Assembly (NCBI RefSeq): GCF_009649735.1
Contig: NZ_WJNH01000002.1
Location: 310,001 to 374,000, forward strand
Source: Salinibacillus xinjiangensis
GTDB lineage: Bacteria > Bacillota > Bacilli > Bacillales > Alkalibacillaceae
DNA length: 64,000 bases
Direction: 5' to 3'
In this document: piece by piece, positions 7,839-18,688 of the stretch
How the letters are laid out: every line of letters begins with the position of its first letter
Position numbering within the stretch: the first letter of the stretch is position 1
Made by a program: the position numbers and the translations under genes
The notes under the pieces: generated by a model
Told to the model about the DNA's origin: nothing
The model's database searches: none
The model's input: only the letters and a program-made list of their open reading frames with translations

Positions 7839-9104
7839 TTACGCCTCCATCATGATTAATTGTGGATCATTCAACAAGCGTTTAATATGATTTAACGCTA
7901 GTTGAGCAGTTGCACCGTCAATCATACGGTGGTCAAAGCTTAGTGAAAGTGCAAGTACAGGTGCAACAACAACCTCACCATCACGAACAACTGGCTTTTC
8001 AGCTATACGACCAATACCTAAAATGGCTACCTCAGGGTGGTTAATTACAGGAGTAAACCACTGACCACCAGCAGAACCAATATTGGTAATGGTACAAGAT
8101 GCACCTTTCATTTCATCTGCAGATAATTTACCATCACGAGCTTTAACCGCCAATTCATTAATTTCCTTGGAAGTTTCAAAGATGGATTTACGATCAGCAT
8201 CTTTGACAACTGGTACAAGAAGTCCCTTATCTGTATCAGCTGCAATTCCAATGTTGTAATAATGCTTATGGATAATTTCCTCTGTTTCATCATCAAAAGA
8301 TGTATTTAGAACAGGGAATTTCTTAAGTGCAGAAACTAGTGCTCTCACTACATATGGAAGATATGTTAGCTTAATATCTTGATCTAATGCAGCTTGCTTG
8401 AATTTCTTACGATGTGCAACTAGTTCTGTTACGTCAATCTCATCCATAAGTGTAACATGTGGTGCAGTCTGTTTCGATTTTACCATAGCTTTTGCAATTG
8501 CACGACGAATTCCACTTATTTTTTCTCTTGTTTCAGGATATTGTCCCTCAACTGCAACTTGTTGAGCAGCAGCTGGTGCTTCTGTAGTATCCGCTTCTTT
8601 AGTTGGTGCAGCTTCTGCTTGGTCACCTGATAGGTAACGGTCAACATCTTCTTTTAATACGCGATTATTTTTTCCTGACCCGCTTACTGCTTTAATGTTG
8701 ACACCTTTATCACGAGCATATTTACGAACAGATGGCATCGCAATAACGCGTTTACCGTCATCTTCAACCTGTTCTGGCTCTTCTTGTGTTTTAGGAGATT
8801 CTTCCTTCGCCTCTTCTTTAGGCTCTTCTGCTTTTGTTTCTTCTTCTGTAGTTTCAGACTCATAACCTTCTGCATCAAAAGTAATCAATGTGTCTCCAAC
8901 TGTAGCAACAGTTCCCTCACCTACCTTCACATCAATAACTGTACCTTCAACAGGGGATGGAATTTCAACTACAGATTTATCGTTTTGTACCTCACATAGT
9001 ACATCATCTTCTTTAACTTCATCGCCAGCTTTGACGAACCACTTTACTATTTCACCTTCATGTATGCCTTCACCGATGTCTGGTAATTTAAATTCAAAGG
9101 CCAC
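7839..9104 (-). CDS. pdhC: Dihydrolipoyl acetyltransferase, E2 of PDH
   Basis: The E2 core subunit (421 aa) transfers the acetyl group to CoA. Domain order: one lipoyl domain (1-77) with lipoyl-lysine K43 in [12 protein letters not shown]; an acidic Glu/Lys-rich linker; a peripheral subunit-binding domain (about 116-152, [13 protein letters not shown]); an Ala-rich hinge; and the catalytic domain ending in [12 protein letters not shown], with H392 and D396. A single lipoyl domain is usual for Bacillus PDH. The start has a strong AGGAGG site. A small hairpin in the 79-bp gap after pdhB could adjust E1:E2 ratios or mark a processing site. Confidence 0.97.
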   Translation of the reverse strand: MAFEFKLPDIGEGIHEGEIVKWFVKAGDEVKEDDVLCEVQNDKSVVEIPSPVEGTVIDVKVGEGTVATVGDTLITFDAEGYESETTEEETKAEEPKEEAKEESPKTQEEPEQVEDDGKRVIAMPSVRKYARDKGVNIKAVSGSGKNNRVLKEDVDRYLSGDQAEAAPTKEADTTEAPAAAQQVAVEGQYPETREKISGIRRAIAKAMVKSKQTAPHVTLMDEIDVTELVAHRKKFKQAALDQDIKLTYLPYVVRALVSALKKFPVLNTSFDDETEEIIHKHYYNIGIAADTDKGLLVPVVKDADRKSIFETSKEINELAVKARDGKLSADEMKGASCTITNIGSAGGQWFTPVINHPEVAILGIGRIAEKPVVRDGEVVVAPVLALSLSFDHRMIDGATAQLALNHIKRLLNDPQLIMMEA

Positions 9105-9141
9105 GAATGTTCCCTCCTATTCATTTTAGGAAAATTTAAAT

Positions 9142-9157
9142 TCTCGTATAAACGAGA
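9142..9157 (-). other. Small hairpin between pdhB and pdhC
   Basis: TCTCGT-TTAT-ACGAGA forms a 6-bp stem in the pdhB-pdhC gap. A weakly T-rich tract follows on the minus strand. It may be a partial terminator or an RNA stabilising or processing element; the stem is short, so this is tentative. Confidence 0.35.
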
Positions 9158-9183
9158 GCCTTCGTTGTAAACATATATTTCTA

Positions 9184-10161
9184 TTAGAAGTTGATAACCT
9201 GCTTCGCTTTTTCTACAATATCTTCATGGTTTGGTAACCATACTTCTTCAGCTGCAGTAAACGGATAAACTGTATCAGGAGCTGTAACTCTTAAAACAGG
9301 AGCTTCAAGATGTAAAATACCACGCTCTTGAATTTCTGATACTACGTTTGCAGCAACTCCCGCTTGACGTTGGGCCTCTTGTACTACTACAACACGATTT
9401 GTTTTCTTAACAGATTCCATAATCGTATCATAATCAATAGGGCTAACTGTTCTTAAATCAATAACCTCAGCACTCACGCCTTCTTTTTCTAGCTCATCAG
9501 CAGCTTTTAATGCTGAGTGAACCATGGCGCCATAACTTACTAATGTAATATCAGAGCCTTCACGCTTCACATCGGCTGTGCCAAGATCAATCGTATATTC
9601 TTCCTCAGGCACCTCACCACGGAAAGAACGATAAAGTTTCATATGTTCTAAGTAAATAACTGGATCGTTATCACGAATTGCAGATATCAATAGTCCTTTC
9701 GCATCGTAAGGAGTTGATGGGATTACAACCTTTAAACCAGGTTGCTGTGCCACTAACCCTTCTAGGCTGTCCGCATGTAATTCTGGTGTATGAACACCGC
9801 CACCAAATGGAGAGCGAATTGTGATTGGCGCATTTTTCGTACCTCCACTACGATAACGCATACGAGCAGCTTGACCACTAATGGCATCCATTGCCTCATA
9901 TACAAAGCCAAAGAATTGGATTTCAGGCACAGGACGGAAACCTTGAGTGGACAAACCAACAGCTAGACCAATAATACCAGATTCTGCTAGCGGAGTATCA
10001 AATACACGGTCTTCGCCATATTCTTTTTGTAAGCCTTCAGTTGCACGGAACACACCGCCGTTTTGGCCAACGTCTTCACCGAATACTAATACGTTCTCAT
10101 CATTTTTCAGTTCTATACGCATAGCATCAGTTATCGCTTGAATCATCGTCATTTGTGCCAT
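9184..10161 (-). CDS. pdhB: Pyruvate dehydrogenase E1 beta subunit
   Basis: This subunit (325 aa) has a transketolase-type pyrimidine-binding domain at the N terminus ([17 protein letters not shown], with the conserved Glu for TPP) and a transketolase C-terminal domain ending in the [10 protein letters not shown] region. With PdhA it forms the alpha2beta2 E1, which decarboxylates pyruvate and acetylates the E2 lipoyl group. Length and motifs are typical. Its ATG lies 3 bases after the pdhA stop, so the two subunits are translationally linked. Confidence 0.97.
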   Translation of the reverse strand: MAQMTMIQAITDAMRIELKNDENVLVFGEDVGQNGGVFRATEGLQKEYGEDRVFDTPLAESGIIGLAVGLSTQGFRPVPEIQFFGFVYEAMDAISGQAARMRYRSGGTKNAPITIRSPFGGGVHTPELHADSLEGLVAQQPGLKVVIPSTPYDAKGLLISAIRDNDPVIYLEHMKLYRSFRGEVPEEEYTIDLGTADVKREGSDITLVSYGAMVHSALKAADELEKEGVSAEVIDLRTVSPIDYDTIMESVKKTNRVVVVQEAQRQAGVAANVVSEIQERGILHLEAPVLRVTAPDTVYPFTAAEEVWLPNHEDIVEKAKQVINF

Positions 10162-10164
10162 GAT

Positions 10165-11253
<1,089 letters not shown>

Positions 11254-11422
11254 TCACCTATCCTTTCCTAATAAAATCATCTCCACCAATATGTTTCCCA
11301 AAAACAGCCAAGAAGTACACTGAATTTCGTTTTTTACTCCTTTTCTAATGAGAATTCATAACCGTGAATCTGTTACATTAAATTATGCTAATTTGATTAG
11401 TACAATTTATTTTACGTTTTGT

Positions 11423-11451
11423 AGTTTAGCCTAAAAAACCTACATCGTCAA
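11423..11451 (-). promoter_or_regulatory. Predicted pdhA promoter
   Basis: TTGACG (11446-11451) and TAAACT (11423-11428) are separated by 17 bp on the minus strand, which fits sigma-A. Transcription would start near 11416. No other hexamer pair in the 384-bp gap between pdhA and ykyA looked as good. Confidence 0.5.
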
Positions 11452-11480
11452 ACATTTAACATTTTCTATCCAAAACAATA

Positions 11481-11495
11481 ATGTAAGCGCTTTTC
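11481..11495 (-). promoter_or_regulatory. cre-like site upstream of pdhA
   Basis: ATGTAAGCGCTTTTC has the palindromic core AAGCGCTT and differs from the cre consensus at about two positions at one end. It is centred about 70 bp upstream of the predicted pdhA start, where CcpA sites tend to activate rather than repress (as known for ackA). It is also downstream of ykyA, so it could be unrelated. Confidence 0.4.
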
Positions 11496-11595
11496 CTGTT
11501 TTATAACACCGCAAAATTCGACAAAGCCTGTACTACCATAAATAGAGTTCTGTACTAGTTATCTATCCTTCCTGTTACATTTGAAAGGATTTAAA

Positions 11596-11627
11596 AAACC
11601 TTATCCCTAAATTTTGGGATAAGGTTT
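11596..11627 (-). terminator. Terminator after ykyA
   Basis: AAACCTTATCCC and GGGATAAGGTTT form a 12-bp stem with an 8-nt loop. A T-rich tract follows on the minus strand. It separates ykyA from pdhA. Confidence 0.8.
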
Positions 11628-11631
11628 AAAA

Positions 11632-12294
11632 TTATTCTTCTTCAAATTTAACATCCATCTCTGCTAATTCATAAAAATCTTGCTTCAATTGATTATACTT
11701 TTCTGTAGCCTGATTGAATTTTTCGTTTACACTAAATATTTCTTCATAGCTTTTATTAATCTTATCAATTTGTTTTTCTAAAGATTCCTTTTCAAGCTCT
11801 TCATCTTTTAGCATATTATATAACTCTTCGTCTAAATCCAGAGCTTTAGAATATGCACTATGTAATTGACCATAGGCTTCGTAGCGTTGATTCATCGCCT
11901 CTTCCATTTCTTCAGCTTTTGTTTTGAGTTCTTCTGTTTCTAGCTCTTCCTTTAGAGGGGCAATTTTATCAAACTCTTCTTTCGCCGAATCAATACTTTC
12001 TTTCTCGGCTTTTAAGATACTTCTTCTCTCATTTAAAAGTTCAATTGCCTGATCAGATAGTTCCTTAATTTTTTCCATTTCACTTTTGCCTAAATCAATG
12101 ATTTGGTCATAAAGCTCTTTTTCTTGATTTTCTAAAGAAGTCATTGGCTCTTGCTGTTTCTCAAAATTTTGCTCTAGCTCGACTGCTTTCTCTAAATGAT
12201 TGTACATTTTTTCAGAAGCAGAAGGATTTTCTTGACACGCGGTCATTAAGAACATTACGAAAATCAATGCTGTGATCCCGTATATCTTTCGCAA
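11632..12294 (-). CDS. ykyA: YkyA family lipoprotein
   Basis: A 220-aa lipoprotein: the signal peptide ends in the lipobox FLMTAC (C20). The rest is Glu/Lys-rich, with long heptad-like stretches that suggest an extended coiled coil. The family is conserved upstream of pdhA in Bacillus, and the function is unknown. A surface-anchored helical rod is the only structural inference possible. The start is TTG 12294 behind a strong AAGGAGG site. It ends in its own terminator, so it is not obligatorily co-transcribed with pdh. Confidence 0.85.
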   Translation of the reverse strand: MRKIYGITALIFVMFLMTACQENPSASEKMYNHLEKAVELEQNFEKQQEPMTSLENQEKELYDQIIDLGKSEMEKIKELSDQAIELLNERRSILKAEKESIDSAKEEFDKIAPLKEELETEELKTKAEEMEEAMNQRYEAYGQLHSAYSKALDLDEELYNMLKDEELEKESLEKQIDKINKSYEEIFSVNEKFNQATEKYNQLKQDFYELAEMDVKFEEE

Positions 12295-12502
12295 TTTTCC
12301 TTCCTCCTTATCGCTTACTAACGTAATATAAAGTATAACACATTTATCTTTCTATCATATATGTTTTATATAAAGCAAAAATGATGGTTAATTCTGAATT
12401 CCTTCTTTCAGTTTATCCTTAAAATACCATCCGACTCGACTTATAAATACTGATGGTATAAAATAAATTTTATGAAATTTGATGTATAGAGGAGTGCTTA
12501 AG

Positions 12503-13060
12503 ATGATTACAATGGATGATATCGTGCGCGAAGGCCATCCAGCTTTAAGAGAAGTTGCTGAAGAAGTTCCACTTCCTCCAACTGCTGAGGATAAAGAAAC
12601 ACTACAAGAGATGCTGCAATTTCTTAAAAATAGTCAAAATGAAGAAGTAGCAAATAAATATAAATTACGAGCTGGTGTAGGTTTGGCTGCACCCCAATTA
12701 GGACTAAATAAACGAATGATAGCCATTCACTTTTATGATTTTAATGAACGGTTATATAGTTATGGATTATTCAATCCTAAAATCGTCAGTCACTCAGTTG
12801 AAGGAACGTACCTATCAACTGGTGAGGGGTGCTTAAGTGTTGATCGTGAAGTCCCAGGTATTGTACCACGTCATGCTCGAATTACATTGAAGGCCGTAGA
12901 TTTAGATGGGAATGAAATCAAATTACGCCTTAAAGGTTATGCAGCCATTGTGTTTCAGCATGAAATTGATCACTTAAACGGAATTATGTTTTACGACCAT
13001 ATTAATCAAGACGACCCATTCAAAGCTCCAGATAATGCAACACCAGCAGATCAAGCTTAA
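12503..13060 (+). CDS. def: Peptide deformylase
   Basis: A 185-aa metal-dependent enzyme that removes the formyl group from the initiator Met of new proteins. The three family motifs are present: [14 protein letters not shown] and HEIDHLNG (the Cys and two His bind Fe/Zn; Glu is catalytic). It resembles B. subtilis DefB (YkrB), which has the same neighbourhood. I use ATG 12503 because GAGGAG lies about 8 bases upstream; an upstream in-frame TTG (12479) would include that site. It is divergent from ykyA and followed by a terminator. Confidence 0.96.
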   Translation: MITMDDIVREGHPALREVAEEVPLPPTAEDKETLQEMLQFLKNSQNEEVANKYKLRAGVGLAAPQLGLNKRMIAIHFYDFNERLYSYGLFNPKIVSHSVEGTYLSTGEGCLSVDREVPGIVPRHARITLKAVDLDGNEIKLRLKGYAAIVFQHEIDHLNGIMFYDHINQDDPFKAPDNATPADQA

Positions 13061-13077
13061 TGAAAACGAAATTTTTT

Positions 13078-13108
13078 GGACCAGATGATTAGCTCTGGTC
13101 CTTTATTC
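13078..13108 (+). terminator. Terminator after def
   Basis: GGACCAGA and TCTGGTCC form an 8-bp stem with an 8-nt loop, followed by TTTATTC. Confidence 0.75.
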
Positions 13109-13334
13109 TATATAAAAACAAATCCAAGTTTTTCTAATAAATTATCTTTGTAAATATTGGTTATGATAAGGATATGACTACTCGAAAAATAAAATTTATG
13201 AATAACTTTAAGGGTTATCTATTTCATTATTATGAAAACCATATTATACTAAAAGTACTTGGGAAGGGTCGGCGAACAAAATATATTACGTTTTTTCTTA
13301 GCTTTTTCAATATGAAGAAAGGAGATATGCCATA

Positions 13335-13406
13335 ATGCTTAAGCGTTTACGGGAAAAGCTAAAAAAGCGTTGGAAAAATCTTTTGGGTCGTAAAAATTTA
13401 GCATAG
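13335..13406 (+). CDS. Possible 23-aa basic peptide upstream of rpoY
   Basis: The frame MLKRLREKLKKRWKNLLG continues with RKNLA and stop. It has a strong AAAGGAGAT ribosome site about ten bases upstream, lies in the 450-bp gap between def and rpoY, and would form a strongly cationic amphipathic helix. I do not recognise a family. It could be a real small protein or a leader peptide for rpoY-rnjA. The rest of the gap (13109-13334) is AT-rich with no other supported feature. Confidence 0.45.
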   Translation: MLKRLREKLKKRWKNLLGRKNLA

Positions 13407-13511
13407 TATTTCCTCCGTCAGAAATTAACCAGGACTATGTCGATACAAACATCAGGATATATTACCAATGGAACAAAGGATATGAATTTAATCTAGTAAG
13501 GAGAGATCTAC

Positions 13512-13721
13512 ATGATTTACAAAGTACTTTATCAAGAGAATCCGGAGGAAGTTCCTATAAGAGAACGGACCCAAGCTTTGTATGTTGAAGCTGAAAGCGA
13601 ACAAATGATTCGCAGAAAATTATCCGATCGTAATATTAATATTGAGCATATCGTACTGCTTAACGAAAACCATCTAGAATACGAAAAACGCCAAGAAAAT
13701 TTTGAAGTGGAGAAACTATAA
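13512..13721 (+). CDS. rpoY: RNA polymerase epsilon subunit
   Basis: A 69-aa protein of the DUF1447/RpoY family (B. subtilis YkzG), a small accessory subunit that binds core RNA polymerase in Firmicutes. The start [20 protein letters not shown] and the compact length match the family. AAGGAG precedes the ATG. rnjA begins 2 bases after its stop, the conserved rpoY-rnjA arrangement. Confidence 0.92.
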   Translation: MIYKVLYQENPEEVPIRERTQALYVEAESEQMIRRKLSDRNINIEHIVLLNENHLEYEKRQENFEVEKL

Positions 13722-13723
13722 CG

Positions 13724-15391
13724 ATGAAGTTTGTAAAAAATGATCAAGCAGCTGTTTTTGCACTAGGTGGTCTAGGGGAGATTGGAAAGAATACGTACGG
13801 CATTCAATTCCAAGACGAAATTGTCCTTATAGATGCTGGAATTAAGTTTCCAGAGGACGAACTTTTAGGAATTGATTACGTAATTCCAGACTACTCTTAC
13901 CTAGTTCAAAACGTAGATAAAATCAAAGGATTATTCATCACTCATGGTCACGAAGACCATATTGGTGGAATCCCCTATTTATTACGAGAAATTAACATCC
14001 CTATTTATGGTGGAAAATTAGCGATCGGTTTAATCAAGAGTAAGTTAGAAGAACATGGGTTATTGCGTAATGCAGAACTCCATACCATTCAAGAAGACGA
14101 TATTATTAAATTCCGAAAGACGGCAGTATCCTTTTTCCGAACAACTCACAGTATTCCTGATTCCTATGGTATCGTAGTAAAAACACCTCCTGGTAATATC
14201 GTTCACACAGGTGATTACAAGTTTGATTTTACACCTGTAGGAGAACCAGCCAATATAACTAAAATGGCTGAGATAGGTAGAGACGGAGTATTATGCTTGT
14301 TGTCTGATAGTACGAACAGTGAGGTTCCTGGTTTCACTTTATCTGAACGTGTTGTTGGCCAAAGTATCCACGACATCTTTAATAATGTAGATGGAAGAAT
14401 TATTTTCGCTACTTTCGCTTCGAATATCCATCGTCTACAGCAGGCTGTAGAGGCAGCAGTTAAAAACAATCGTAAAATCGCTGTTTTTGGCCGTAGTATG
14501 GAGAAAAATATTGAAGTAGGTAAAAAACTCGGATACATTCAGGCACCAGAAGATACTTTTATTGAGGCGTCTCAAATCAACCGTCTCCCAAGCAATGAAG
14601 TGGCAATACTATGCACAGGATCACAAGGAGAACCAATGGCAGCCCTTTCCCGTATCGCCAATGGTTCACATCGTCAAATTCAAATTCAACCTGGAGATAC
14701 GGTTGTATTTTCTTCATCACCTATTCCAGGTAACACCATTAGTGTAAGTCGAATTATTAACATGCTGTACCGTGCAGGTGCAGATGTCATTCACGGCTCT
14801 CTAAATGACATTCATACATCTGGTCACGGTAGCCAAGAAGAGCAAAAGCTCATGCTTAGGTTAATGCAGCCTAAATATTTCATGCCCATTCATGGTGAAT
14901 ATCGCATGTTAGTAGAGCATACAAAACTAGCTAGTGATTGTGGCATTGACTATAAGGATAGCTTTGTCTTAGATAACGGAGATGTTCTTGCGTTAGGAAA
15001 AGACACTGCCTCCTTTGCAGGAAAAATTCCTTCAGGGTCTATCTATGTTGATGGTAGCGGTATAGGAGACATCGGAAATATTGTTCTTCGAGACCGACGA
15101 ATCCTATCTGAGGAAGGACTTGTCATAGTTGTTGTGAGTATCAACATGAAGGAATTCAAAATTTCAGCAGGTCCAGATATTATTTCTCGCGGTTTTGTCT
15201 ATATGCGTGAGTCAGAGGATTTAATCAAAGAGGCACAAAAACTTGTTTCTAAGCATTTAGAAAAAGTAATGGAAAGACGCACAAGTCAATGGTCAGAAAT
15301 AAAAAATGAAATTACCGATACCATTGCTCCATTCCTTTATGATAAGACAAAACGTAAGCCAATGATTCTTCCGATTATCATGGAAGTATAA
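13724..15391 (+). CDS. rnjA: Ribonuclease J1
   Basis: A 555-aa metallo-beta-lactamase/beta-CASP nuclease with both endonuclease and 5'-3' exonuclease activity, central to mRNA decay and rRNA maturation in Bacillus. The zinc motif HGHEDHIGG is at 74-82, and HTGDYKFD follows near 164-171. The beta-CASP segment lies around 190-390. Length and motifs match B. subtilis RNase J1 (555 aa). It is co-transcribed with rpoY and ends in a bidirectional terminator. The SR1P peptide encoded near the window start is known elsewhere to bridge GapA and this enzyme. Confidence 0.97.
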   Translation: MKFVKNDQAAVFALGGLGEIGKNTYGIQFQDEIVLIDAGIKFPEDELLGIDYVIPDYSYLVQNVDKIKGLFITHGHEDHIGGIPYLLREINIPIYGGKLAIGLIKSKLEEHGLLRNAELHTIQEDDIIKFRKTAVSFFRTTHSIPDSYGIVVKTPPGNIVHTGDYKFDFTPVGEPANITKMAEIGRDGVLCLLSDSTNSEVPGFTLSERVVGQSIHDIFNNVDGRIIFATFASNIHRLQQAVEAAVKNNRKIAVFGRSMEKNIEVGKKLGYIQAPEDTFIEASQINRLPSNEVAILCTGSQGEPMAALSRIANGSHRQIQIQPGDTVVFSSSPIPGNTISVSRIINMLYRAGADVIHGSLNDIHTSGHGSQEEQKLMLRLMQPKYFMPIHGEYRMLVEHTKLASDCGIDYKDSFVLDNGDVLALGKDTASFAGKIPSGSIYVDGSGIGDIGNIVLRDRRILSEEGLVIVVVSINMKEFKISAGPDIISRGFVYMRESEDLIKEAQKLVSKHLEKVMERRTSQWSEIKNEITDTIAPFLYDKTKRKPMILPIIMEV

Positions 15392-15393
15392 TG

Positions 15394-15439
15394 AAAAAGA
15401 GATGTTCACCCTTTAAAAAGGTGAACATCTCTTTTTTTC
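15394..15439. terminator. Bidirectional terminator between rnjA and ktrC
   Basis: AGAGATGTTCACC pairs with GGTGAACATCTCT, flanked by an A run on one side and TTTTTTT on the other, between convergent genes. Confidence 0.88.
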
Positions 15440-15442
15440 CTC

Positions 15443-16114
15443 TTAATCATCATCCACAACCAAATTTTTCTCAAATCTAGAAATATCTTTATCGGCTCCT
15501 ATCACAATTAGAACATCATCATGGTGGATTTCTTCAGTTGCCATGGGAGAGACTATGACTTCCCTTCCTCTTTTAATCGCCACAATGTTACACCCATATC
15601 TTGCACGTATATCTAGGTCAATAAGGGTTTTGCCCCCCATTTTTACGCCTGCCTTCACTTCCACTACACTATGCTCATCTGAAAGCTCGAGGTAATCAAG
15701 TACATTACTAGAGATGATGTGATGGGCTATACGTTTCCCCATATCCCGTTCAGGGTGGACAACATAATCAGCCCCAATTTTTATTAACACTTTCTCATGG
15801 TAATCATTTTGTGCCTTAACTGTGATTTTCTTTATGCCTAGCTCTTTTAGAATGATTGTTGTCAGGATACTGGATTGAATGTTATCCCCAATTGCAACAA
15901 TAACATGATCAATATTCCGAATACCTAATTCTTTTAATACTTTCTCGTCGGTCGTATCTGCAATAACAGCATGCGAGGCTATATCTTTAAAGTCATCAAC
16001 CCTGTCCGGATCCATATCTATTGCGAGTACTTGCATTCCTTCCTTACTCAATTCCTGACAGATACTGCCTCCGAAACGCCCAAGTCCTATTACTGCATAT
16101 TCTTTCTTTTTCAT
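15443..16114 (-). CDS. ktrC: KtrC, K+ channel gating subunit (RCK)
   Basis: A 223-aa cytosolic RCK protein that gates a Ktr-type K+ channel. The N-terminal Rossmann domain has GLGRFGGSICQEL for ATP/ADP or NAD(H) binding, and the acidic D33 follows in AIDMDPD. The RCK_C domain is around 135-215; in relatives it binds c-di-AMP, which shuts down K+ uptake. The position next to rnjA is as in B. subtilis ktrC (ykqB). Its membrane partner KtrD is encoded at 43153-44529, 27 kb away. Confidence 0.93.
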   Translation of the reverse strand: MKKKEYAVIGLGRFGGSICQELSKEGMQVLAIDMDPDRVDDFKDIASHAVIADTTDEKVLKELGIRNIDHVIVAIGDNIQSSILTTIILKELGIKKITVKAQNDYHEKVLIKIGADYVVHPERDMGKRIAHHIISSNVLDYLELSDEHSVVEVKAGVKMGGKTLIDLDIRARYGCNIVAIKRGREVIVSPMATEEIHHDDVLIVIGADKDISRFEKNLVVDDD

Positions 16115-16320
16115 AACAAGCTCTCCTATCTAAACTCACTTGTACTGCTATCAGTCTAACATATGCACTTTATAGGAGAAAGGTATATTTTTGTTATTGT
16201 GATGCTTGAATGTTTTTGCTCACTCCTTTAAAATTAATTCACTGTTGCCCGTAAAAAACCTGATAAGTATAAATTCAAACCAATTAACAAACGATACAAA
16301 AAGGAAACGGGGGAAGGTAT

Positions 16321-16803
16321 ATGATTATTTCATATCCTATTTTTTCAGCATTAATGGCCACAATTTTAGCACAGGTCATAAAAATACCTTTAAATTACAT
16401 AAAAACGAACAAATGGAACTTTAAATTAGTATTCAGCACTGGGGGGATGCCAAGCTCTCATACCGCTACTGTCGTCGCCCTCACAACTGCGATTGGCATA
16501 TTGGAAGGTATCCACTCCAATGACTTTGCCATTAGCTTTATCCTGACTGTAGTGGTGATGCATGATGCTACTGGTGTGAGACGACAGGCCGGTGAGCATG
16601 CGGAGCTTTTAAATCAATTGGTTCAGGATTTTAATGGTCTTCTCGAAATTCTTAAGCACCCGAATACAAAAAACTATGAAACGAAAGAAAAACTAAAGGA
16701 GTTACTTGGACATAAGCCTTTGGAAGTGTTTTTTGGAGCATTATTTGGCATTATGGTTGCGGTGTTTTTATTCAGTTTATATCCATTTCCTGAGGATTTT
16801 TAA
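16321..16803 (+). CDS. yuiD: YuiD-like divergent PAP2 membrane protein
   Basis: A 160-aa membrane protein of the divergent PAP2 family (B. subtilis YuiD, about 158 aa). The phosphatase-like segment GGMPSSHTATVVALT is recognisable, as is MHDATGVRRQAGEHA. The role is uncertain; lipid phosphate phosphatase activity is inferred from the fold only. GGGGAAGG precedes the ATG, and a strong terminator follows. Confidence 0.85.
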   Translation: MIISYPIFSALMATILAQVIKIPLNYIKTNKWNFKLVFSTGGMPSSHTATVVALTTAIGILEGIHSNDFAISFILTVVVMHDATGVRRQAGEHAELLNQLVQDFNGLLEILKHPNTKNYETKEKLKELLGHKPLEVFFGALFGIMVAVFLFSLYPFPEDF

Positions 16804-16807
16804 AAGC

Positions 16808-16842
16808 AAAACCTCTCCACTAGATAGTGGAGAGGTTTTTTT
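16808..16842 (+). terminator. Terminator after yuiD
   Basis: AAACCTCTCCACT and AGTGGAGAGGTTT form a 13-bp stem with a 4-nt loop, followed by a T run. The convergent ABC gene ends just beyond it. Confidence 0.88.
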
Positions 16843-16848
16843 ACGTTA

Positions 16849-18678
16849 TTAGGAAGCACCAAGCATCTGAAATTGTGCTTTAACTAAATCATAGTACTCA
16901 CCTTGATGCTTCATTAATACATCATGGCTACCTTGTTCAATTATGCGACCATTCTCTAATACAATGATGTGATCAGCCTCACGAATGGTTGATAAGCGGT
17001 GAGCGATAATGATCGAAGTTCGTCCTTTCAGAAGCCTGTTTAGGGCGCTTTGTATTTTTTGCTCTGTTTCCGTATCAATACTTGCCGTTGCTTCATCTAA
17101 AATAATAATTCTTGGGTTTGCCAATAAGGCACGCGCAAAGGATAGTAGCTGACGTTCTCCAACTGATAAAATGTTACCTCGCTCTTCTACCTCGGTTTCA
17201 TAGCCATCAGCTAAGCGTAAAATAAAATCATGGGCTCCAACTACTTTAGACGCTTCAATGACTTCCTCATCTGTGGCGTCGGGACGACCAAAACGGATAT
17301 TTTCCATTATGGTTCCGGAGAAAATAAACGTATCCTGAAGCACGACACTTATATTTTGACGTAGACTATCCAGTGTGACATCACGTAAATTGTGACCGTC
17401 TACCTTCACAGCCCCCTCTGTTGGGTCATAAAAGCGACTGATTAAGTTTGCGATGGTTGATTTACCTGAGCCAGTATGACCCACAAGCGCTACGGTTTGA
17501 CCAGCCTTCATTTCAAGCGAAATTTGATGCAATGCAATACGGTCTTCATCATATGAAAACTTCACCTGATCAAACTCAATATGTCCTTTAATATCCTTTA
17601 GCTCTGTTGCATCCTCACGTTCTTTTACATTTGGTTGTTCATCTAAAAATTCAAAGATTCTCTCAGAGGAAGACATCGCCATCAACAGTTGGTTATAGGC
17701 CTGACCAAGTCTAGAAATTGGATCCCAAAACATACCTAAGTAGAAGGCAAAGGATACAAAAATACCAGTTGTCATGTTTGGATCAGTTAAGATTAAATGA
17801 GAACCGTACCAGATTAAGATAGCTGTTCCAATAGCATTACTCATTTCAACGAACGGGCGGAACATCGCACTTTTCTTTGTAGCAATTCGCCATCTTTCAA
17901 AGTTATCCCGATTAACACCACCGAAAAACTCTGTGTTTTCTTTTTCCTGTGAAAAGGATTGTGTAACCCTGATTCCTTGAATACTTTCATTTAAATGTGA
18001 ATTCAAGCGAGACTGCTGAATTCTAACCTGTTGCCAAGAACGACGAATATTTTTTCTAAGCTTCGTCGATATGAAAAACATAATTGGCAATATAATCATA
18101 ACAGCCAAGGCAAGCTTAGGACTTAGAATAAACATTATGACCAATATACCTGTTAAGGTGACAATGTCCATTAATAGGTTAATGATCCCGTTTGTGAATA
18201 GTTCCTGTAGTGAATTGACATCATTTAATATCCGAACCAATATGGAGCCTGCTGACTTGGAATCAAAAAAGCGATGGGATAATCGCTGTACATGAGAAAA
18301 TAAACTGTCTCTCAAATCATAAATGACATTTTGGCCTAATTGATTCACCCAACGAATTCGCAGCATGTTAGCTATATAATTAAACAAATACAATAATCCA
18401 ATAAAGATGACTAGCTGAACCAATAAACCAGTGTCTCGATTGGCTAAAGCGTGGTCTATGGTTAGCCGACCAATAATGATTGGAACAACAAGACGCACAG
18501 CCGTTGAAATCAGCATAGCGATCATAGCAGCTGGCAATAATGTTTTCGCATAAGGCTTCATAAACTTCATCAAACGGACCATCTGTTGCCAGTTAAACGG
18601 CTTATCAACAGCTGTATCTATTGTGTAATGAAATCTTTTTAAATGTTTACTTTCTGTTTGTTTATTCTTCTTACCCAT
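16849..18678 (-). CDS. ABC exporter half, consensus-site ATPase (YfiC-like)
   Basis: A fused permease-ATPase of about 609 aa with six membrane helices (about 40-330 of the long frame) and a C-terminal ATPase. Walker A is GHTGSGKST, Walker B IIILDEATASID with the catalytic Glu, and the switch His is in IIAHRLST. The signature is degenerate: LSVGERQ instead of LSGGQ. It should pair with the product of 18689-20443, where the complementary defects lie, giving one working and one degenerate ATP site as in BmrC/D- or YfiB/C-type exporters. The ATG at 18678 has a GGGGGGAT ribosome site; translation is coupled to the upstream gene. The substrate is unknown (drug or lipid). Confidence 0.88.
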   Translation of the reverse strand: MGKKNKQTESKHLKRFHYTIDTAVDKPFNWQQMVRLMKFMKPYAKTLLPAAMIAMLISTAVRLVVPIIIGRLTIDHALANRDTGLLVQLVIFIGLLYLFNYIANMLRIRWVNQLGQNVIYDLRDSLFSHVQRLSHRFFDSKSAGSILVRILNDVNSLQELFTNGIINLLMDIVTLTGILVIMFILSPKLALAVMIILPIMFFISTKLRKNIRRSWQQVRIQQSRLNSHLNESIQGIRVTQSFSQEKENTEFFGGVNRDNFERWRIATKKSAMFRPFVEMSNAIGTAILIWYGSHLILTDPNMTTGIFVSFAFYLGMFWDPISRLGQAYNQLLMAMSSSERIFEFLDEQPNVKEREDATELKDIKGHIEFDQVKFSYDEDRIALHQISLEMKAGQTVALVGHTGSGKSTIANLISRFYDPTEGAVKVDGHNLRDVTLDSLRQNISVVLQDTFIFSGTIMENIRFGRPDATDEEVIEASKVVGAHDFILRLADGYETEVEERGNILSVGERQLLSFARALLANPRIIILDEATASIDTETEQKIQSALNRLLKGRTSIIIAHRLSTIREADHIIVLENGRIIEQGSHDVLMKHQGEYYDLVKAQFQMLGAS

Positions 18679-18688
18679 TATATCCCCC

